DNA of 64,000 bases from Brevibacterium yomogidense (GCF_900163715.1 NZ_FWFF01000017.1:372001-436000); one strand, 5' to 3'; positions 16,921-25,898 are shown, numbered from the stretch's first letter. Notes: generated by a model from the letters alone, not told the origin. Program-made: numbers and translations.

Positions 16921-17582
16921 TGCGTGGACGCCTCGGACTGATCGGAGCCGCCGCCGCGGTCGGCGCGGCAGCCTTCGGGCTGACGCGTCCGGCTGTGCGC
17001 GCCACCCTGCGAGAAGACCTCGACACTGCTCGTCGCCGTGATCCTGCGGCTCGCAATGATCTGGTGATCGCCCTGTCTTACCCGGGTCTCCATGCGATCT
17101 GGGCGCATCGGGGCCTGTACAAGCTGAACCAGTACGACGCGGGGAAGGCGCCCGCCCGTCTGTTGTCGCAGGCGGTGCGGACGCTCACCGGTGTGGAGAT
17201 CCACCCGGGCGCGAAGATCGGCAAGCGCTTCTTCATCGACCACGCGAACGGTGTGGTGATCGGGGAGACGTCGGAGATCGGCGACGACGTGATGCTGTAC
17301 CACCAGGTGACGCTGGGCGGCCGGTCGATGGCGCAGGAGAAGCGCCACCCCACGCTGCGCGACAACGTCGTGGTCGGCACGGGGGCGAAGCTGATCGGGC
17401 CGGTGGAGGTCGGCGAGGACGCCGCTGTCGGAGCCAACGCCGTCGTCGTCAAGGACGTGGCCGCCGGCGGGACCGCCGTGGGCGTGCCCGCGACGGTGAA
17501 GTTCCCCAAGTCGCGCCCGCTGGACGCGGAGGGCCACCCGACGCCAGACGGTGTGCTCACCGACCCGGCGCTGTGGATCTGA
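16920..17582 (+). CDS. cysE: Serine O-acetyltransferase
   Basis: 220 residues, ATG overlapping the cysK stop by one base. Hexapeptide-repeat left-handed beta helix is evident: IHPGAKIGKRFFIDHANGVVIGETSEIG, with the catalytic His/Asp pair in FIDHANG and the substrate stretch YHQVTLGG. It acetylates serine with acetyl-CoA to make O-acetylserine for CysK. The first 25 residues (GLIGAAAAVGAAAFGLTR) are a hydrophobic extension not usual for short actinobacterial CysE. A translation start further in cannot be excluded. Confidence 0.93.
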   Translation: MRGRLGLIGAAAAVGAAAFGLTRPAVRATLREDLDTARRRDPAARNDLVIALSYPGLHAIWAHRGLYKLNQYDAGKAPARLLSQAVRTLTGVEIHPGAKIGKRFFIDHANGVVIGETSEIGDDVMLYHQVTLGGRSMAQEKRHPTLRDNVVVGTGAKLIGPVEVGEDAAVGANAVVVKDVAAGGTAVGVPATVKFPKSRPLDAEGHPTPDGVLTDPALWI

Positions 17583-17612
17583 GGACGCCGAACCTCGGCA
17601 ACGTCAGCATCT

Positions 17613-17650
17613 GATGAAGGGCACCTGTGATGTCACGGGTGCCCTTCATC
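17613..17650 (+). terminator. 13-bp perfect hairpin terminator after cysE
   Basis: Arms 17613-17625 (GATGAAGGGCACC) and 17638-17650 pair perfectly around 12 nt, 31 bp after the cysE stop. Confidence 0.8.
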
Positions 17651-17742
17651 GTTCGGTTCCACTATCCGTTGCTCACCCCAGGGATGAGCAACTCGTGAAG
17701 GTCTGTGTGTGACACTGTCACCTGCGGAAGGAACGGGTATCC

Positions 17743-18126
17743 ATGGCAGATTTCATGCGTGAACGCTGGAGGGGCCTGCTGCTCGTCGCAGGACTGATTC
17801 TGAGTCTGCTGTCGGTCGTCTACCAGTGGGGGACGATACAGCTGCTCTCCAGAACGTACCTGAACGACCCCAGTCCCTATTGCCCGGTCATACCTGCGGG
17901 AACAGAAGTGTCGGGAGGGAGCGTGTGGAGCAGTGCCCTGTACCCGCCGCTGGTGCATTGCAGCCTCAGCTGGACAGGGCCAGAAACCAGCGGCTACGTA
18001 GAGACCACGACGCTCAACGCTCCTGCTGCCGTGGCGTGCTTCGGTGGAGCTGCGCTCATCGTCGTGTCGATCTTCGCCATGGTCCTCCGTGTGCGAGTTC
18101 GTGAACGCGCGTCTCAGCGGCAGTGA
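17743..18126 (+). CDS. Hypothetical membrane protein, two segments
   Basis: 127 residues, ATG at 17743 with GGAAGGAA upstream. One membrane segment near residues 10-30 and another near 92-115 flank an extracytoplasmic loop with two Cys (PYCPV and VHCSL) that may form a disulfide. A basic tail ends RVRVRERASQRQ. No family was recognised. The stretch has lower codon bias than its neighbours. It is convergent with the membrane protein gene at 18157. Confidence 0.65.
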   Translation: MADFMRERWRGLLLVAGLILSLLSVVYQWGTIQLLSRTYLNDPSPYCPVIPAGTEVSGGSVWSSALYPPLVHCSLSWTGPETSGYVETTTLNAPAAVACFGGAALIVVSIFAMVLRVRVRERASQRQ

Positions 18127-18156
18127 CCACACGCTGACGCCATGGCCGGTCGACGG

Positions 18157-19074
18157 TCATGTGCCCGAACCAGTGATGCTGTGCGAGTTCCGCTGGAGCA
18201 ACGCACACAGCGCCTCCGCCCCATCGACCCAGAACGAGAGTCTCTTGATGTTCAGGACGCCGTGGCCGGGAACGTCGAGCGCCGTTCCGTGTTCCAGTGA
18301 GACGCTCACGTTCGTCTGACCGTGGCGGACGATCGAGACGGCCTCGCCCTCACCATCGGGGGACCGGCCGATCCGCACCCCGTCCTCGGTGCTGTGGTTC
18401 AGAGCTGGTGTCGCGGTCGCGATACGCGACCGGTCCAGGTGGATCATCGTGTGGGCGTCCACGCGCACGGCGAGGGTCCCATCGGTCACGTAGTGGGGCC
18501 GTGTCGACAATGACGCGAGGAACCCCAGCACCCAGAGCACTCCCATGACACCCAGCACAAGAGCGATGATCTGCGCGACCGGCCACGGCAGCAGCCAGTG
18601 GACCAGCGCGATCTCGACGAGTCCCAGGCCGGCGAAGGCGAGGAGGATCGGCCTCTCGTGACAGTGGAAGGTGAAGCCCCGCCCGCCTGCCGGCACGAGC
18701 GGTCGCCGTGCTACCCACCGCGCGGCGCTGACCCACAGCAGGATTTCGAACCTTGCGAATCGAACCATCGGCGCCGGAACGGATTCGCGCACGAGGGTTC
18801 TGGCAACTTCCCTCCTCGGCGAGCCGGCACGGCGGGCCCGGAGGAAGACGCGGGTGGCGAGGACGACCTCGGCGGCCACGGTGGTGACGAGGAGACCGCC
18901 GATGATCACCGGGATCCACACGGCCACCGGCACATCGGCAACGATGAGGATCGCGGTGGCGATCTCGAGCGGTGCGAGGACGAGAAGAGCGGCATGGAGG
19001 ATCGCGGTGCCGCGTCCTCGCGCGAGGGGATTCGACGCCACCTCTGCGCCGGACGTGGACCGTGTCGTGCTCAT
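18157..19074 (-). CDS. Hypothetical multi-pass membrane protein in a MerR operon
   Basis: 305 residues with four hydrophobic segments (about 25-45, 50-70, 143-165, 167-188) and a soluble C-terminal domain. Near residue 140 it carries FTFHCHERPILL. Its ATG overlaps the stop of the MerR regulator as ATGA, so the two are co-translated and probably share one purpose, such as a drug- or stress-responsive membrane component. No family was identified. Confidence 0.7.
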   Translation of the reverse strand: MSTTRSTSGAEVASNPLARGRGTAILHAALLVLAPLEIATAILIVADVPVAVWIPVIIGGLLVTTVAAEVVLATRVFLRARRAGSPRREVARTLVRESVPAPMVRFARFEILLWVSAARWVARRPLVPAGGRGFTFHCHERPILLAFAGLGLVEIALVHWLLPWPVAQIIALVLGVMGVLWVLGFLASLSTRPHYVTDGTLAVRVDAHTMIHLDRSRIATATPALNHSTEDGVRIGRSPDGEGEAVSIVRHGQTNVSVSLEHGTALDVPGHGVLNIKRLSFWVDGAEALCALLQRNSHSITGSGT

Positions 19075-19838
19075 TCCGGGCTCCTGAGTGCGAGGAGGTG
19101 CCGGATCACGGAAGCCTGCGCGGCGGATAGTTCGTCCGCCACGGCATCCAGGACGGGAACCTCGCCCTCTGGAGCCTCATGGAACTGCCGGCGGAGTGGT
19201 TCCGGCACAGCTGCGAGGAGATCGCGAGCAAGACGCCGGACTCGGGGATCATCTGTCTGTTCGGCCGCGTCCCCCTGACCGAGGTCGTCGAACCTCCGAT
19301 AGATATCCGCCATCTGTGCGGCTGCGGCTGGGTCGTCTGCGACACCCGACATTGCGTCCGCCCACTCCTGCACCGCGTCCTCGGGCAGGACGCTCATGAT
19401 CTGGCGGTCGACCTCGAGGCTCTTCGTGCCTGCTCCGTGCATCTGCAGCGAGGCGAACAGTGTGCGGGCATGATCCGGTAGGAACGCATCGGAGCTGTGG
19501 TCGTCGGATGCGGACTGGATGCGGTGCCGGAGGTTTCGGAGAGCATCGCGCTTGGTGCGCAGTTCGCGCTCCTGCCTAGCCAGGTCGTCATCGAGGTCCT
19601 GCAGGATGTCGGGAAGTTCGCGCATGTCATCGTCCCGGAGGGCAGCCGCCACCTCGTCGAGGGAGAGGCCCAGCTCTGCGAGCCTGACCGCACGCATGAG
19701 GAGGATCGCGTCCCGCAGACCGTAGTCGCGGTAGCCGTTGTCCCGCCTGGCGGGTTCCGGAATCACTCCGATGCGGTGGTAGTGGCGCACCGTCCGCGTC
19801 GTGACACCCACCAGCTGAGCGACTTCTCCGATTCTCAT
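19071..19838 (-). CDS. MerR family transcriptional regulator
   Basis: 255 residues from the ATG at 19838. Winged HTH MRIGEVAQLVGVTTRTVRHY begins the protein, with a long dimerisation helix (DDLARQERELRTKRDALRN) after residue 80. The remaining 150 residues form an effector domain of unrecognised type. An in-frame GTG at 19853 is possible but would fall upstream of the predicted transcription start. First gene of a two-gene operon with a membrane protein, likely autoregulated through the operator at 19853-19871. Confidence 0.85.
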   Translation of the reverse strand: MRIGEVAQLVGVTTRTVRHYHRIGVIPEPARRDNGYRDYGLRDAILLMRAVRLAELGLSLDEVAAALRDDDMRELPDILQDLDDDLARQERELRTKRDALRNLRHRIQSASDDHSSDAFLPDHARTLFASLQMHGAGTKSLEVDRQIMSVLPEDAVQEWADAMSGVADDPAAAAQMADIYRRFDDLGQGDAAEQTDDPRVRRLARDLLAAVPEPLRRQFHEAPEGEVPVLDAVADELSAAQASVIRHLLALRSPE

Positions 19839-19852
19839 GCCTCCATGGAACA

Positions 19853-19871
19853 CCTTGACGCTGCGTCAAGG
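19853..19871 (-). promoter_or_regulatory. MerR-type promoter/operator of the merR operon
   Basis: CCTTGACGCTGCGTCAAGG is a perfect 9-bp inverted repeat around one base. On the minus strand a TTGACC -35 overlaps it, followed by a 19-bp spacer and TTCCAT as a weak -10. The stretched 19-bp spacer with an internal palindrome is the classical MerR promoter design. Transcription would begin at or next to the ATG at 19838, giving a leaderless mRNA. Confidence 0.65.
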
Positions 19872-19979
19872 TCAAGGGGCGTGCGGGCAGGGGTCGCTCC
19901 CACGGCCGATCAGGGCTGACACAGCAACTCCGGACTAGTCTGGGGAACAGGCACATACGACACTGCGAAGGGACGATTC

Positions 19980-20945
19980 GTGACATCGAGCGCGAACAGC
20001 ACATCCGTAGCCATCGGGTCCTCCGACCTGCACGTCTACCCGCTGGGACTGGGTACCAACACCTTCAACAATCCTGAGGCACCGGCCGAATACCACGCCG
20101 TCCTCGACGGCTTCGTCGAACGCGGCGGGAACTTCCTCGACACCGCGGACATGTACTCGTTCTGGGTCGACGGCAATTCCGGCGGAGAATCCGAGACCGT
20201 GATCGGGCAGTGGCTCGCATCGCGCGGCAAGCGCGACGACATCGTGGTCGCGACGAAGGTCGCTGCGAAGCCGGGGCGCGAGGGCCTGTCGCCGAAGAAC
20301 GTCGCACTCGCCGCGGACGAATCTCTTCAGCGTCTGCAGACTGACTACATCGACCTGTACTACGCGCACTACCAGGACGACGAGACCCCGATCGTCGAGA
20401 GCGCGGCGGCCTTCAACGACCTCGTGACTGCCGGCAAGGTGCGCGCGATCGCGCTGTCGAACCTATCGCCGGATGCGATCGACGAGTGGTTCCGTGTGTC
20501 GGAGGAGAACGGCTTCGCGCTGCCGGTCGCACTGCAGCCGCGGTACTCGCTGGTGGCACGGGAGTACGAGGGTGAGATGGCGGCCTCGGCTCGCAAGCAC
20601 GGCATGTCCGTCTTCCCGTACCAGGTGCTGGCCGGTGGATTCCTGACGGGCAAGTACCGGACGGAGGCGGACCTCGAAGGCCGTGCGCGTGCCGGTGCCG
20701 TCGAGCGCTACCTCAACCCGGAAGGGCTGGCGGTCGTCTCCGCGCTGGACGTGGTCGCGGCCGCGCACAGCACGGACGCAGCCTCAGTGGCGCTCGCGTG
20801 GGCGATGGCCGATGGGAAGATCACCGCTCCGCTCGCAGCAGCGACAAGCACGGCTCAGCTCGACCAGCTCTTCGCCGCCACGGAGCTGACGCTTTCTGCC
20901 GACGAGGTCACAGCGCTCGACGAGGCGTCGGCGACCTTCCTCTGA
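19980..20945 (+). CDS. Aldo/keto reductase
   Basis: 321 residues from a GTG at 19980 (AAGGGAC upstream). The catalytic tetrad is readable: Asp and Tyr in LDTADMYSFW, Lys in VATKVAAK, His in YYAHYQDD. The TIM-barrel ends with the NADPH-binding stretch AAATSTAQLDQL. Members reduce aldehydes and ketones with NADPH; this one resembles the YajO/Tas-type AKR subgroup. Monocistronic and bounded downstream by a strong shared terminator. Confidence 0.9.
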   Translation: MTSSANSTSVAIGSSDLHVYPLGLGTNTFNNPEAPAEYHAVLDGFVERGGNFLDTADMYSFWVDGNSGGESETVIGQWLASRGKRDDIVVATKVAAKPGREGLSPKNVALAADESLQRLQTDYIDLYYAHYQDDETPIVESAAAFNDLVTAGKVRAIALSNLSPDAIDEWFRVSEENGFALPVALQPRYSLVAREYEGEMAASARKHGMSVFPYQVLAGGFLTGKYRTEADLEGRARAGAVERYLNPEGLAVVSALDVVAAAHSTDAASVALAWAMADGKITAPLAAATSTAQLDQLFAATELTLSADEVTALDEASATFL

Positions 20946-20983
20946 CATCCTTCGCTCGCCGGGCATACGAGCAGAGAAGGCAG

Positions 20984-21013
20984 CGAGGGGCCGAGCGAGT
21001 GCTCGGCCCCTCG
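20984..21013. terminator. 13-bp hairpin between convergent AKR and SDR genes
   Basis: Arms 20984-20996 and 21001-21013 pair perfectly with a 4-nt GAGT loop. It is positioned to end transcription from both sides. Confidence 0.85.
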
Positions 21014-21033
21014 AATGTCGCAGCTGCTGCGTG

Positions 21034-21867
21034 TCACAGCCAGTCCCGGCGCCGCAGCAGCTCCTCGCCGATCTCCCAGTGGCGCCTCACCACCTCCGGG
21101 TCGTACGCCGCACGGTTCGTCCGCGCCACCTTCAACTGGTCGGAGTAGTACTCGCCGGAGACCCACTCCGCGCCCGGGGTGCCGGAGATGAAGTGCGTCA
21201 GCGTCCCGCCGCCCTGTTCGGGTGAGGTGAGCAGGTGTTTCGCCGCTCCCTGGTACAGCCGGTTCATCAGGGTGCCGCCGTCGGACGCGAAGCTCGTCGC
21301 GACGACTCCCGGATGGAACGCGACCGACGACAGTCCCTGTGCCCCGAATCGTTCGTGCAGCCCCTTGGTGAAGAGGATGTTCGCGAGCTTCGCGTTGCCG
21401 TAGGCCCGGTTGGGCGTGAACGTCGCGAGTGTCTGGATGTCCTCCAGGTCGAGTCGACCGAAGATCTTCGCGCCGATGCTCGCGGTGTTCACGACCGTCC
21501 CTCCACACTTCAGCAGCGGATCCAGGAGCCGGTGGGTGAGGAGGAACGGGGCGAGGTGGTCGACCTGGAACGTCTTCTCGAACCCGTCCTCCGTGATCTG
21601 GGGACCGGGGAAGATCCCGCCCGCGTTGTTCGCCAGCACATCGATCCGCTCGTGGTCCGCCGCGATCTGAGCGGCGATCCGGTCCACGTCCGCCAAACGC
21701 GCGAAATCGGCGATGTGGAAACTCGCGCCGGTCTCGGCTGCGACGGCCCGCGTCTTCTCCGCCGATCTGCCGACGATCACCAGGTTCACGTCCCGGGTCG
21801 AGAGGATCCGCGCGGCCGCGGCGCCGATCCCGTCGCTGCCTCCTGTGAGGACGACTGTGGGTGTCAT
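21034..21867 (-). CDS. Short-chain dehydrogenase, retinol dehydrogenase-like
   Basis: 277 residues, ATG at 21867 with GGAG 6 nt upstream. TGGSDGIG is the cofactor loop, NNAGGIFPG follows, and the catalytic Ser/Tyr/Lys are in NTASIGAK and AYGNAKLAN. The arrangement resembles the retinol dehydrogenase/WW-domain oxidoreductase type of SDR, usually NADP-dependent. Its function here is unknown. It is the 3' neighbour of ctlX on the same strand with about 100 bp between them. Confidence 0.87.
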   Translation of the reverse strand: MTPTVVLTGGSDGIGAAAARILSTRDVNLVIVGRSAEKTRAVAAETGASFHIADFARLADVDRIAAQIAADHERIDVLANNAGGIFPGPQITEDGFEKTFQVDHLAPFLLTHRLLDPLLKCGGTVVNTASIGAKIFGRLDLEDIQTLATFTPNRAYGNAKLANILFTKGLHERFGAQGLSSVAFHPGVVATSFASDGGTLMNRLYQGAAKHLLTSPEQGGGTLTHFISGTPGAEWVSGEYYSDQLKVARTNRAAYDPEVVRRHWEIGEELLRRRDWL

Positions 21868-21966
21868 GCAGAACTCCGTTCGTCGGTGCTGTCCGCCACA
21901 GTAGCGGCACTCGTCCTCTCCTCAGCGCGATGAGGCGACGTCGACCCACCGCGATGTGCCACGCAC

Positions 21967-23034
21967 TCACCCGACCGCGATGAGGCTTCCGGCGGAGGAC
22001 GCGGCCATCGACGGCGCCGCAGCCGCTCCCCGCCGCTCGAGGTGGTTGCCCGCGATCATGCAGCGCACGGATCCGCCTGCGCGTTCGATTGTCGGCACCG
22101 GAACCGCCAGCACGTTCGCATGCTCCGCGATCCGCGCCAGCTGCTCCTCGGACAGTGCCGCGTGCGCAGTCGAGGACATCGCAAGGTGCTGCGTATGGCC
22201 GCCAGGCTGCGCCTGAGCGCTGGCCAGCCCACTGCCCGCCAGCCCACTGCCCGCCAGCCCACTGCCTGCCAGCCCACTGCCTGCCAGCCCACCACCCGTC
22301 AGCTCGATGCAGTTCCCTGCGAACCTGCCCACCTGCTCCTCGGTGATCTCCACGATCGTCTTGCCCGCATCGCGCAGGCGGCCCAGGACCTCGGCCCTCT
22401 GCCGCTCGTCACGGATCATCTCGCTGCCCACGACCGCGAGCTTGGTCCCCACGCTCATCAGCACGTTCGTGTGGTAGACGGGCACACCGCGGTGGTCAGC
22501 GGCATCGAAGAGCACCGGCTGGTAGCCGCGCTCGCGGCAGAAGTCCCGGAAGACCTCGGGCGAGAGCCTGCGTGACCGGCACGCATACGCGACCCGGGCG
22601 TCGTGATCGAGCACCATCGCGCCGGTGCCCTCGAGGAACTTCTCCTCGCGCTCCGCCACGGAGTAGTCGATGACGCGCCGCACCCGGAACTCGTCCGTCA
22701 GTCGTGCGAGGACGTCCGAGCGCCGCTCCGCTCGGCGGTTGGGCGCGTACATTGGGTAGAGGACCACGCTGCCGTCGGAATGCGTCGAGAACCAGTTGTT
22801 GGGGAACACGCTGTCCGGCGTCGTGGTCGTGAAGTCGTCGAAGACGGTCGCCTCGACGCCCACGTCGGCCAGCGCCCGCGCCAGCCCCGTGACCTCGTCG
22901 CGCGCTGCGCGGGCGAGGACGGCAGGATCGCCCGAGGCCGGGGTCTGGAACGCGTTGTCCGACGCCGTCGCAGGATTGGGGGAGAAGAAGTGGGGCCGGA
23001 TGAGGATGACCCGGGAGGGTGCCTGGTACGTCAT
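21967..23034 (-). CDS. ctlX: CtlX-type citrulline/arginine hydrolase (amidinotransferase family)
   Basis: 355 residues from the ATG at 23034, preceded by GAGGTGA; a GTG at 23040 overlapping the ocd stop is an alternative. Guanidino-group enzyme fold with FPNNWFSTH, EGTGAMVLDH, VYHTNVLMSVG (catalytic His) and a C-terminal GGSVRCMIAGN (catalytic Cys). The family member characterised in Francisella splits citrulline to ornithine. Here it directly follows ornithine cyclodeaminase, so citrulline or arginine to ornithine to proline is a coherent route. A 15-bp repeat adds about 25 Gly/Ala/Leu/Ser residues in a loop. The last residues are low complexity. Confidence 0.85.
   Translation of the reverse strand: MTYQAPSRVILIRPHFFSPNPATASDNAFQTPASGDPAVLARAARDEVTGLARALADVGVEATVFDDFTTTTPDSVFPNNWFSTHSDGSVVLYPMYAPNRRAERRSDVLARLTDEFRVRRVIDYSVAEREEKFLEGTGAMVLDHDARVAYACRSRRLSPEVFRDFCRERGYQPVLFDAADHRGVPVYHTNVLMSVGTKLAVVGSEMIRDERQRAEVLGRLRDAGKTIVEITEEQVGRFAGNCIELTGGGLAGSGLAGSGLAGSGLAGSGLASAQAQPGGHTQHLAMSSTAHAALSEEQLARIAEHANVLAVPVPTIERAGGSVRCMIAGNHLERRGAAAAPSMAASSAGSLIAVG
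22226..22300 (-). repeat. In-frame 15-bp tandem repeat inside ctlX
   Basis: Four near-identical 15-bp units (22226-22285) plus a diverged fifth encode repeated Gly-Leu-Ala-Gly-Ser. The unit is a multiple of three, so copy changes keep the frame. This is a candidate variable-number tandem repeat. Confidence 0.9.
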
Positions 23035-23036
23035 AT

Positions 23037-24065
23037 TCACCTCACAGGAGACAGAGTGGTGACGAGTGAGAAGAGGTCCTTCGGATCCTCGGGATCCGCG
23101 ACGAGGTCGATCGTGGACTGCAGGTCCGAACCCGCTGTCGTGTCACGGGCGCACCGCAGCGCGGCGAAGTCCGCGATCGCGAACCCGACGGAGTCGAAGA
23201 CCGTGATGTCGTCTGCCGACGTCCGTCCGGTCTCCGTCCCGCTAAGCACCTTCCAGAACTCCGTGACGGGGAAGTCGGGAGCCATCTGCTGGATCTCGCC
23301 CTCGATGCGCGTCTGCGGTGGGAACTCGACAAAGACCTTTCCGGCCTCCAGGACCCCGGGATCCAGCTCCGTCTTGCCGGGGCAGTCACCGCCCACCGCG
23401 TTGACGTGGACGCCCGGGGCGATCATGTCGCGCGTGACCACGGCGTTGTGCGCCTTGTCCGCGATGCACGTCGTGATGATGTCGGCACCTTCGACGGCCT
23501 CGGCGGACGACGCGGCCTCCGTGATCCGGAAGCCCAGCGGCTCCAGGTTCCGGCGCAGCTTCGCGACCGCGGCCGGATCCGTATCGCGGACCCGCAGGTC
23601 CTCGATGCCCAGCGCCGCGCGGAAGGCCAGGGCCTGGAACTCCGCCTGCGATCCTGCACCCACGAGCGCCATCGTCGTCGAATCCGCGCGGGCGAGCACC
23701 CGCGCGGTCAGTGCGGAGGTCGCCGCGGTCCGCAGCGCGGTGATGAGCGTCATCTCGGACAGGAACACGGGGTAGCCGTTGTCGACATCCGCGAGCACGC
23801 CGAACGCCGTGACCGTCTGGAACCCGCGGGCCGGGTTCGACGGGTGCCCGTTCACGTACTTGAACGAGTACAGCTCCTGGTCCGAGGTCGGCATGAGCTC
23901 GATGACGCCGAAGGGGGTGTGGCTCGCCACGCGCGGGATCTTGTCGAACTGCTCCCACCGCAGGAAGTCCTCCTCGAGGTACTCGGTCATGCGGGCGAGG
24001 ATCCGCTCCGCGCCATCCCGGTGGATCCACCGTGCGGTGTGTGCGACATCGAGGAACTGGGTCAT
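23037..24065 (-). CDS. ocd: Ornithine cyclodeaminase
   Basis: 342 residues, ATG at 24065 with AAGGAG 6 nt upstream. NAD-binding VGAGSQAEFQ (mu-crystallin/OCD type), TTCIADKAHNAVV and the catalytic Asp in NAVGGDCPGKTELD identify it. The enzyme converts ornithine to proline and ammonia using bound NAD+. First gene of the ocd-ctlX operon, divergent from an Lrp-type regulator 138 bp away. Confidence 0.92.
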   Translation of the reverse strand: MTQFLDVAHTARWIHRDGAERILARMTEYLEEDFLRWEQFDKIPRVASHTPFGVIELMPTSDQELYSFKYVNGHPSNPARGFQTVTAFGVLADVDNGYPVFLSEMTLITALRTAATSALTARVLARADSTTMALVGAGSQAEFQALAFRAALGIEDLRVRDTDPAAVAKLRRNLEPLGFRITEAASSAEAVEGADIITTCIADKAHNAVVTRDMIAPGVHVNAVGGDCPGKTELDPGVLEAGKVFVEFPPQTRIEGEIQQMAPDFPVTEFWKVLSGTETGRTSADDITVFDSVGFAIADFAALRCARDTTAGSDLQSTIDLVADPEDPKDLFSLVTTLSPVR

Positions 24066-24203
24066 CGGCCACTCCTTCTCTCATCGGTCGTGTGGGGTAC
24101 GGGAATCACGCTACGGAGAACGATGTGCGCACGATAGAGGAGAAGTGCGCGACTTCTGTCCATTCTCTGTACAGTCTGATGGGGCGGATATAGCATTCTG
24201 CTC

Positions 24204-24635
24204 ATGGAGCGCCTCACCGACCTCGACAAGCGTCTGCTGTCCGCGCTGCGCAACAACGGCCGGGAGCCGATCGCGACGCTCGCCCAGATGCTGGGGGTCT
24301 CGCGCGCGACGGTGACCAAGCGGATCGACCGGCTCACGGCGTCCGGCGTCATCGTCGGCTTCACCGTGCGCGTCCGCGATCAGGCGGAGATCGACCAGGT
24401 CCGCGCGATCTCCGTCGTCGAGGTCGAGGGCCGCACGACGGACCACGTCATCCGGGAGCTGCGCGGCTTCCCGGAGATCCAGGCGCTGCACACGACGAAT
24501 GGGGGATGGGACCTCGTCGTCGAATCCTCGTGCCCCGACCTGGTCGCCTTCGACGACATGCTGCGACGGATCCGCGGGATCGACGGCATCGTCAACAGCG
24601 AATCGAGCCTGCTGCTCAGCTCCGTCATGCGCTGA
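24204..24635 (+). CDS. Lrp/AsnC family regulator, probably of ocd-ctlX
   Basis: 143 residues from the ATG at 24204. HTH LATLAQMLGVSRATVTKRIDRL-like region spans residues 20-45, with a RAM domain (HTTNGGWDLVVESSCPDL) after residue 65. There is no Shine-Dalgarno; TATAGC at 24189-24194 precedes the start by 9 nt. Its divergent placement next to ocd-ctlX suggests response to ornithine, arginine or proline. Confidence 0.9.
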   Translation: MERLTDLDKRLLSALRNNGREPIATLAQMLGVSRATVTKRIDRLTASGVIVGFTVRVRDQAEIDQVRAISVVEVEGRTTDHVIRELRGFPEIQALHTTNGGWDLVVESSCPDLVAFDDMLRRIRGIDGIVNSESSLLLSSVMR

Positions 24636-24688
24636 CCGTAGAGGCGCCGACCGCAGCCCGCATCCATGTCAGGTCAGCATCACCTGAA

Positions 24689-24707
24689 TTAGGTAAGGAC
24701 TTCCTAT
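24689..24707 (+). promoter_or_regulatory. DtxR/IdeR-type iron box
   Basis: TTAGGTAAGGACTTCCTAT matches the corynebacterial/mycobacterial iron-box consensus TTAGGTTAGGCTAACCTAA at 13 of 19 positions, with both conserved half-sites intact. It lies 116 bp before the siderophore-binding lipoprotein start, so iron-loaded DtxR/IdeR likely represses this operon. Confidence 0.7.
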
Positions 24708-24822
24708 CTCATTGCGGTATGCTTCCCGAGTCGAGCGTGCGCGAGCACGTGCCGACACCTGACGGACCGGCCCGCTCGGTCCGTCCCCACTGTCGCATTC
24801 CGTCCATGAGGAGTCACCGCCC

Positions 24823-25872
24823 ATGCGCACCACGCGCTCTGCGCTCGCCGCCGTCACCGCCACCGCCGCCCTAGTCCTCTCCGCCTGCGGCGGAGGCGGC
24901 GATACCGATTCCGACTCCGGTGCGGCGGCCGAAGGATCCGGCGACGGCTCCTTCCCCCTCACCGTCGAGCACGCGTTCGGCGAGACCGTCATCGAGCAGA
25001 AGCCGGAGCGCGTCGCAGCGGTCGCATGGGGAAACCACGAGGCCGCGCTCGCGCTGGGCGTCGTTCCCGTCATCATGGAGCAGGCGACATACGGGGACGA
25101 CGACGGAAACGGCGTCCTGCCGTGGGTCGAGGACGCAGTCGAGGAGATGGGCGAGGAGCTGCCGGAGACCTACGACTTCACCGACGGCATCGACTTCGAG
25201 GCGATCGCGAACTCGGAGCCGGACGTCATCCTCGCCGGCTACTCGGGCCTCACGCAGGAGGAGTACGACACCCTGTCCCAGATCGCACCCGTCGTCGCCT
25301 ACCCGGAGACCCCGTGGGGCTCCACCTGGCAGGAGACCATCGCGCAGGACGCGAAGGGACTGGGCCTCGAGGCGGAGGGCCAGGCGCTCATCGAGGAGAA
25401 CGAGGGCGTCCTCGAGGAGAAGGTGGCCGACTACGACAACCTCGCCGGGACCTCCGCGATGTGGGGATACGCGGATCCGCAGGACGCCAGCACGTTCGGC
25501 TTCTTCACGGTCAGTGACCCCCGCGTGCAGTTCCTCCCGGAGATCGGCATGGAGATCCCCGAATCCGTGACGACGGCATCCGAGGGCAACGAGGCGTTCA
25601 TGGGCTCGGAGAGCTCGGAGACCGCCGCGGACACCTTCGCGGACGCGGACATCCTCATCGTCGCGGAGGACAACGACCAGAAGGCCACCCTCCAGGACGA
25701 CCCGCTGCTGTCGAAGATCCCCGCGGTCGAACGCGACTCCATCGCCTGGCTGCCGGAGAACGCCCCGGAAGCCGCCGCGTCCAACCCGTCGCCGCTCAAC
25801 ATCGATACTGAGTACATGGACAGCTACCTCGAGACCCTCGACGCGGCCGCTGCGAAGGCCGCACAGGACTGA
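24823..25872 (+). CDS. Iron-siderophore ABC transporter substrate-binding lipoprotein
   Basis: 349 residues. Lipoprotein signal with lipobox LSAC (Cys21) and a Gly/Asp/Ser linker. The FepB/FecB-like fold follows with PERVAAVAWGNHEAALALG, EAIANSEPDVILAGYSG and the interdomain helix before ETPWGSTWQE. It captures ferric siderophore outside the membrane for the two permeases and the ATPase immediately downstream. No siderophore synthesis genes are in the window, so it may take up xenosiderophores. Confidence 0.92.
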   Translation: MRTTRSALAAVTATAALVLSACGGGGDTDSDSGAAAEGSGDGSFPLTVEHAFGETVIEQKPERVAAVAWGNHEAALALGVVPVIMEQATYGDDDGNGVLPWVEDAVEEMGEELPETYDFTDGIDFEAIANSEPDVILAGYSGLTQEEYDTLSQIAPVVAYPETPWGSTWQETIAQDAKGLGLEAEGQALIEENEGVLEEKVADYDNLAGTSAMWGYADPQDASTFGFFTVSDPRVQFLPEIGMEIPESVTTASEGNEAFMGSESSETAADTFADADILIVAEDNDQKATLQDDPLLSKIPAVERDSIAWLPENAPEAAASNPSPLNIDTEYMDSYLETLDAAAAKAAQD

Positions 25873-25898
25873 TCCGGCCTCCCAGCCGCGGATGCACC

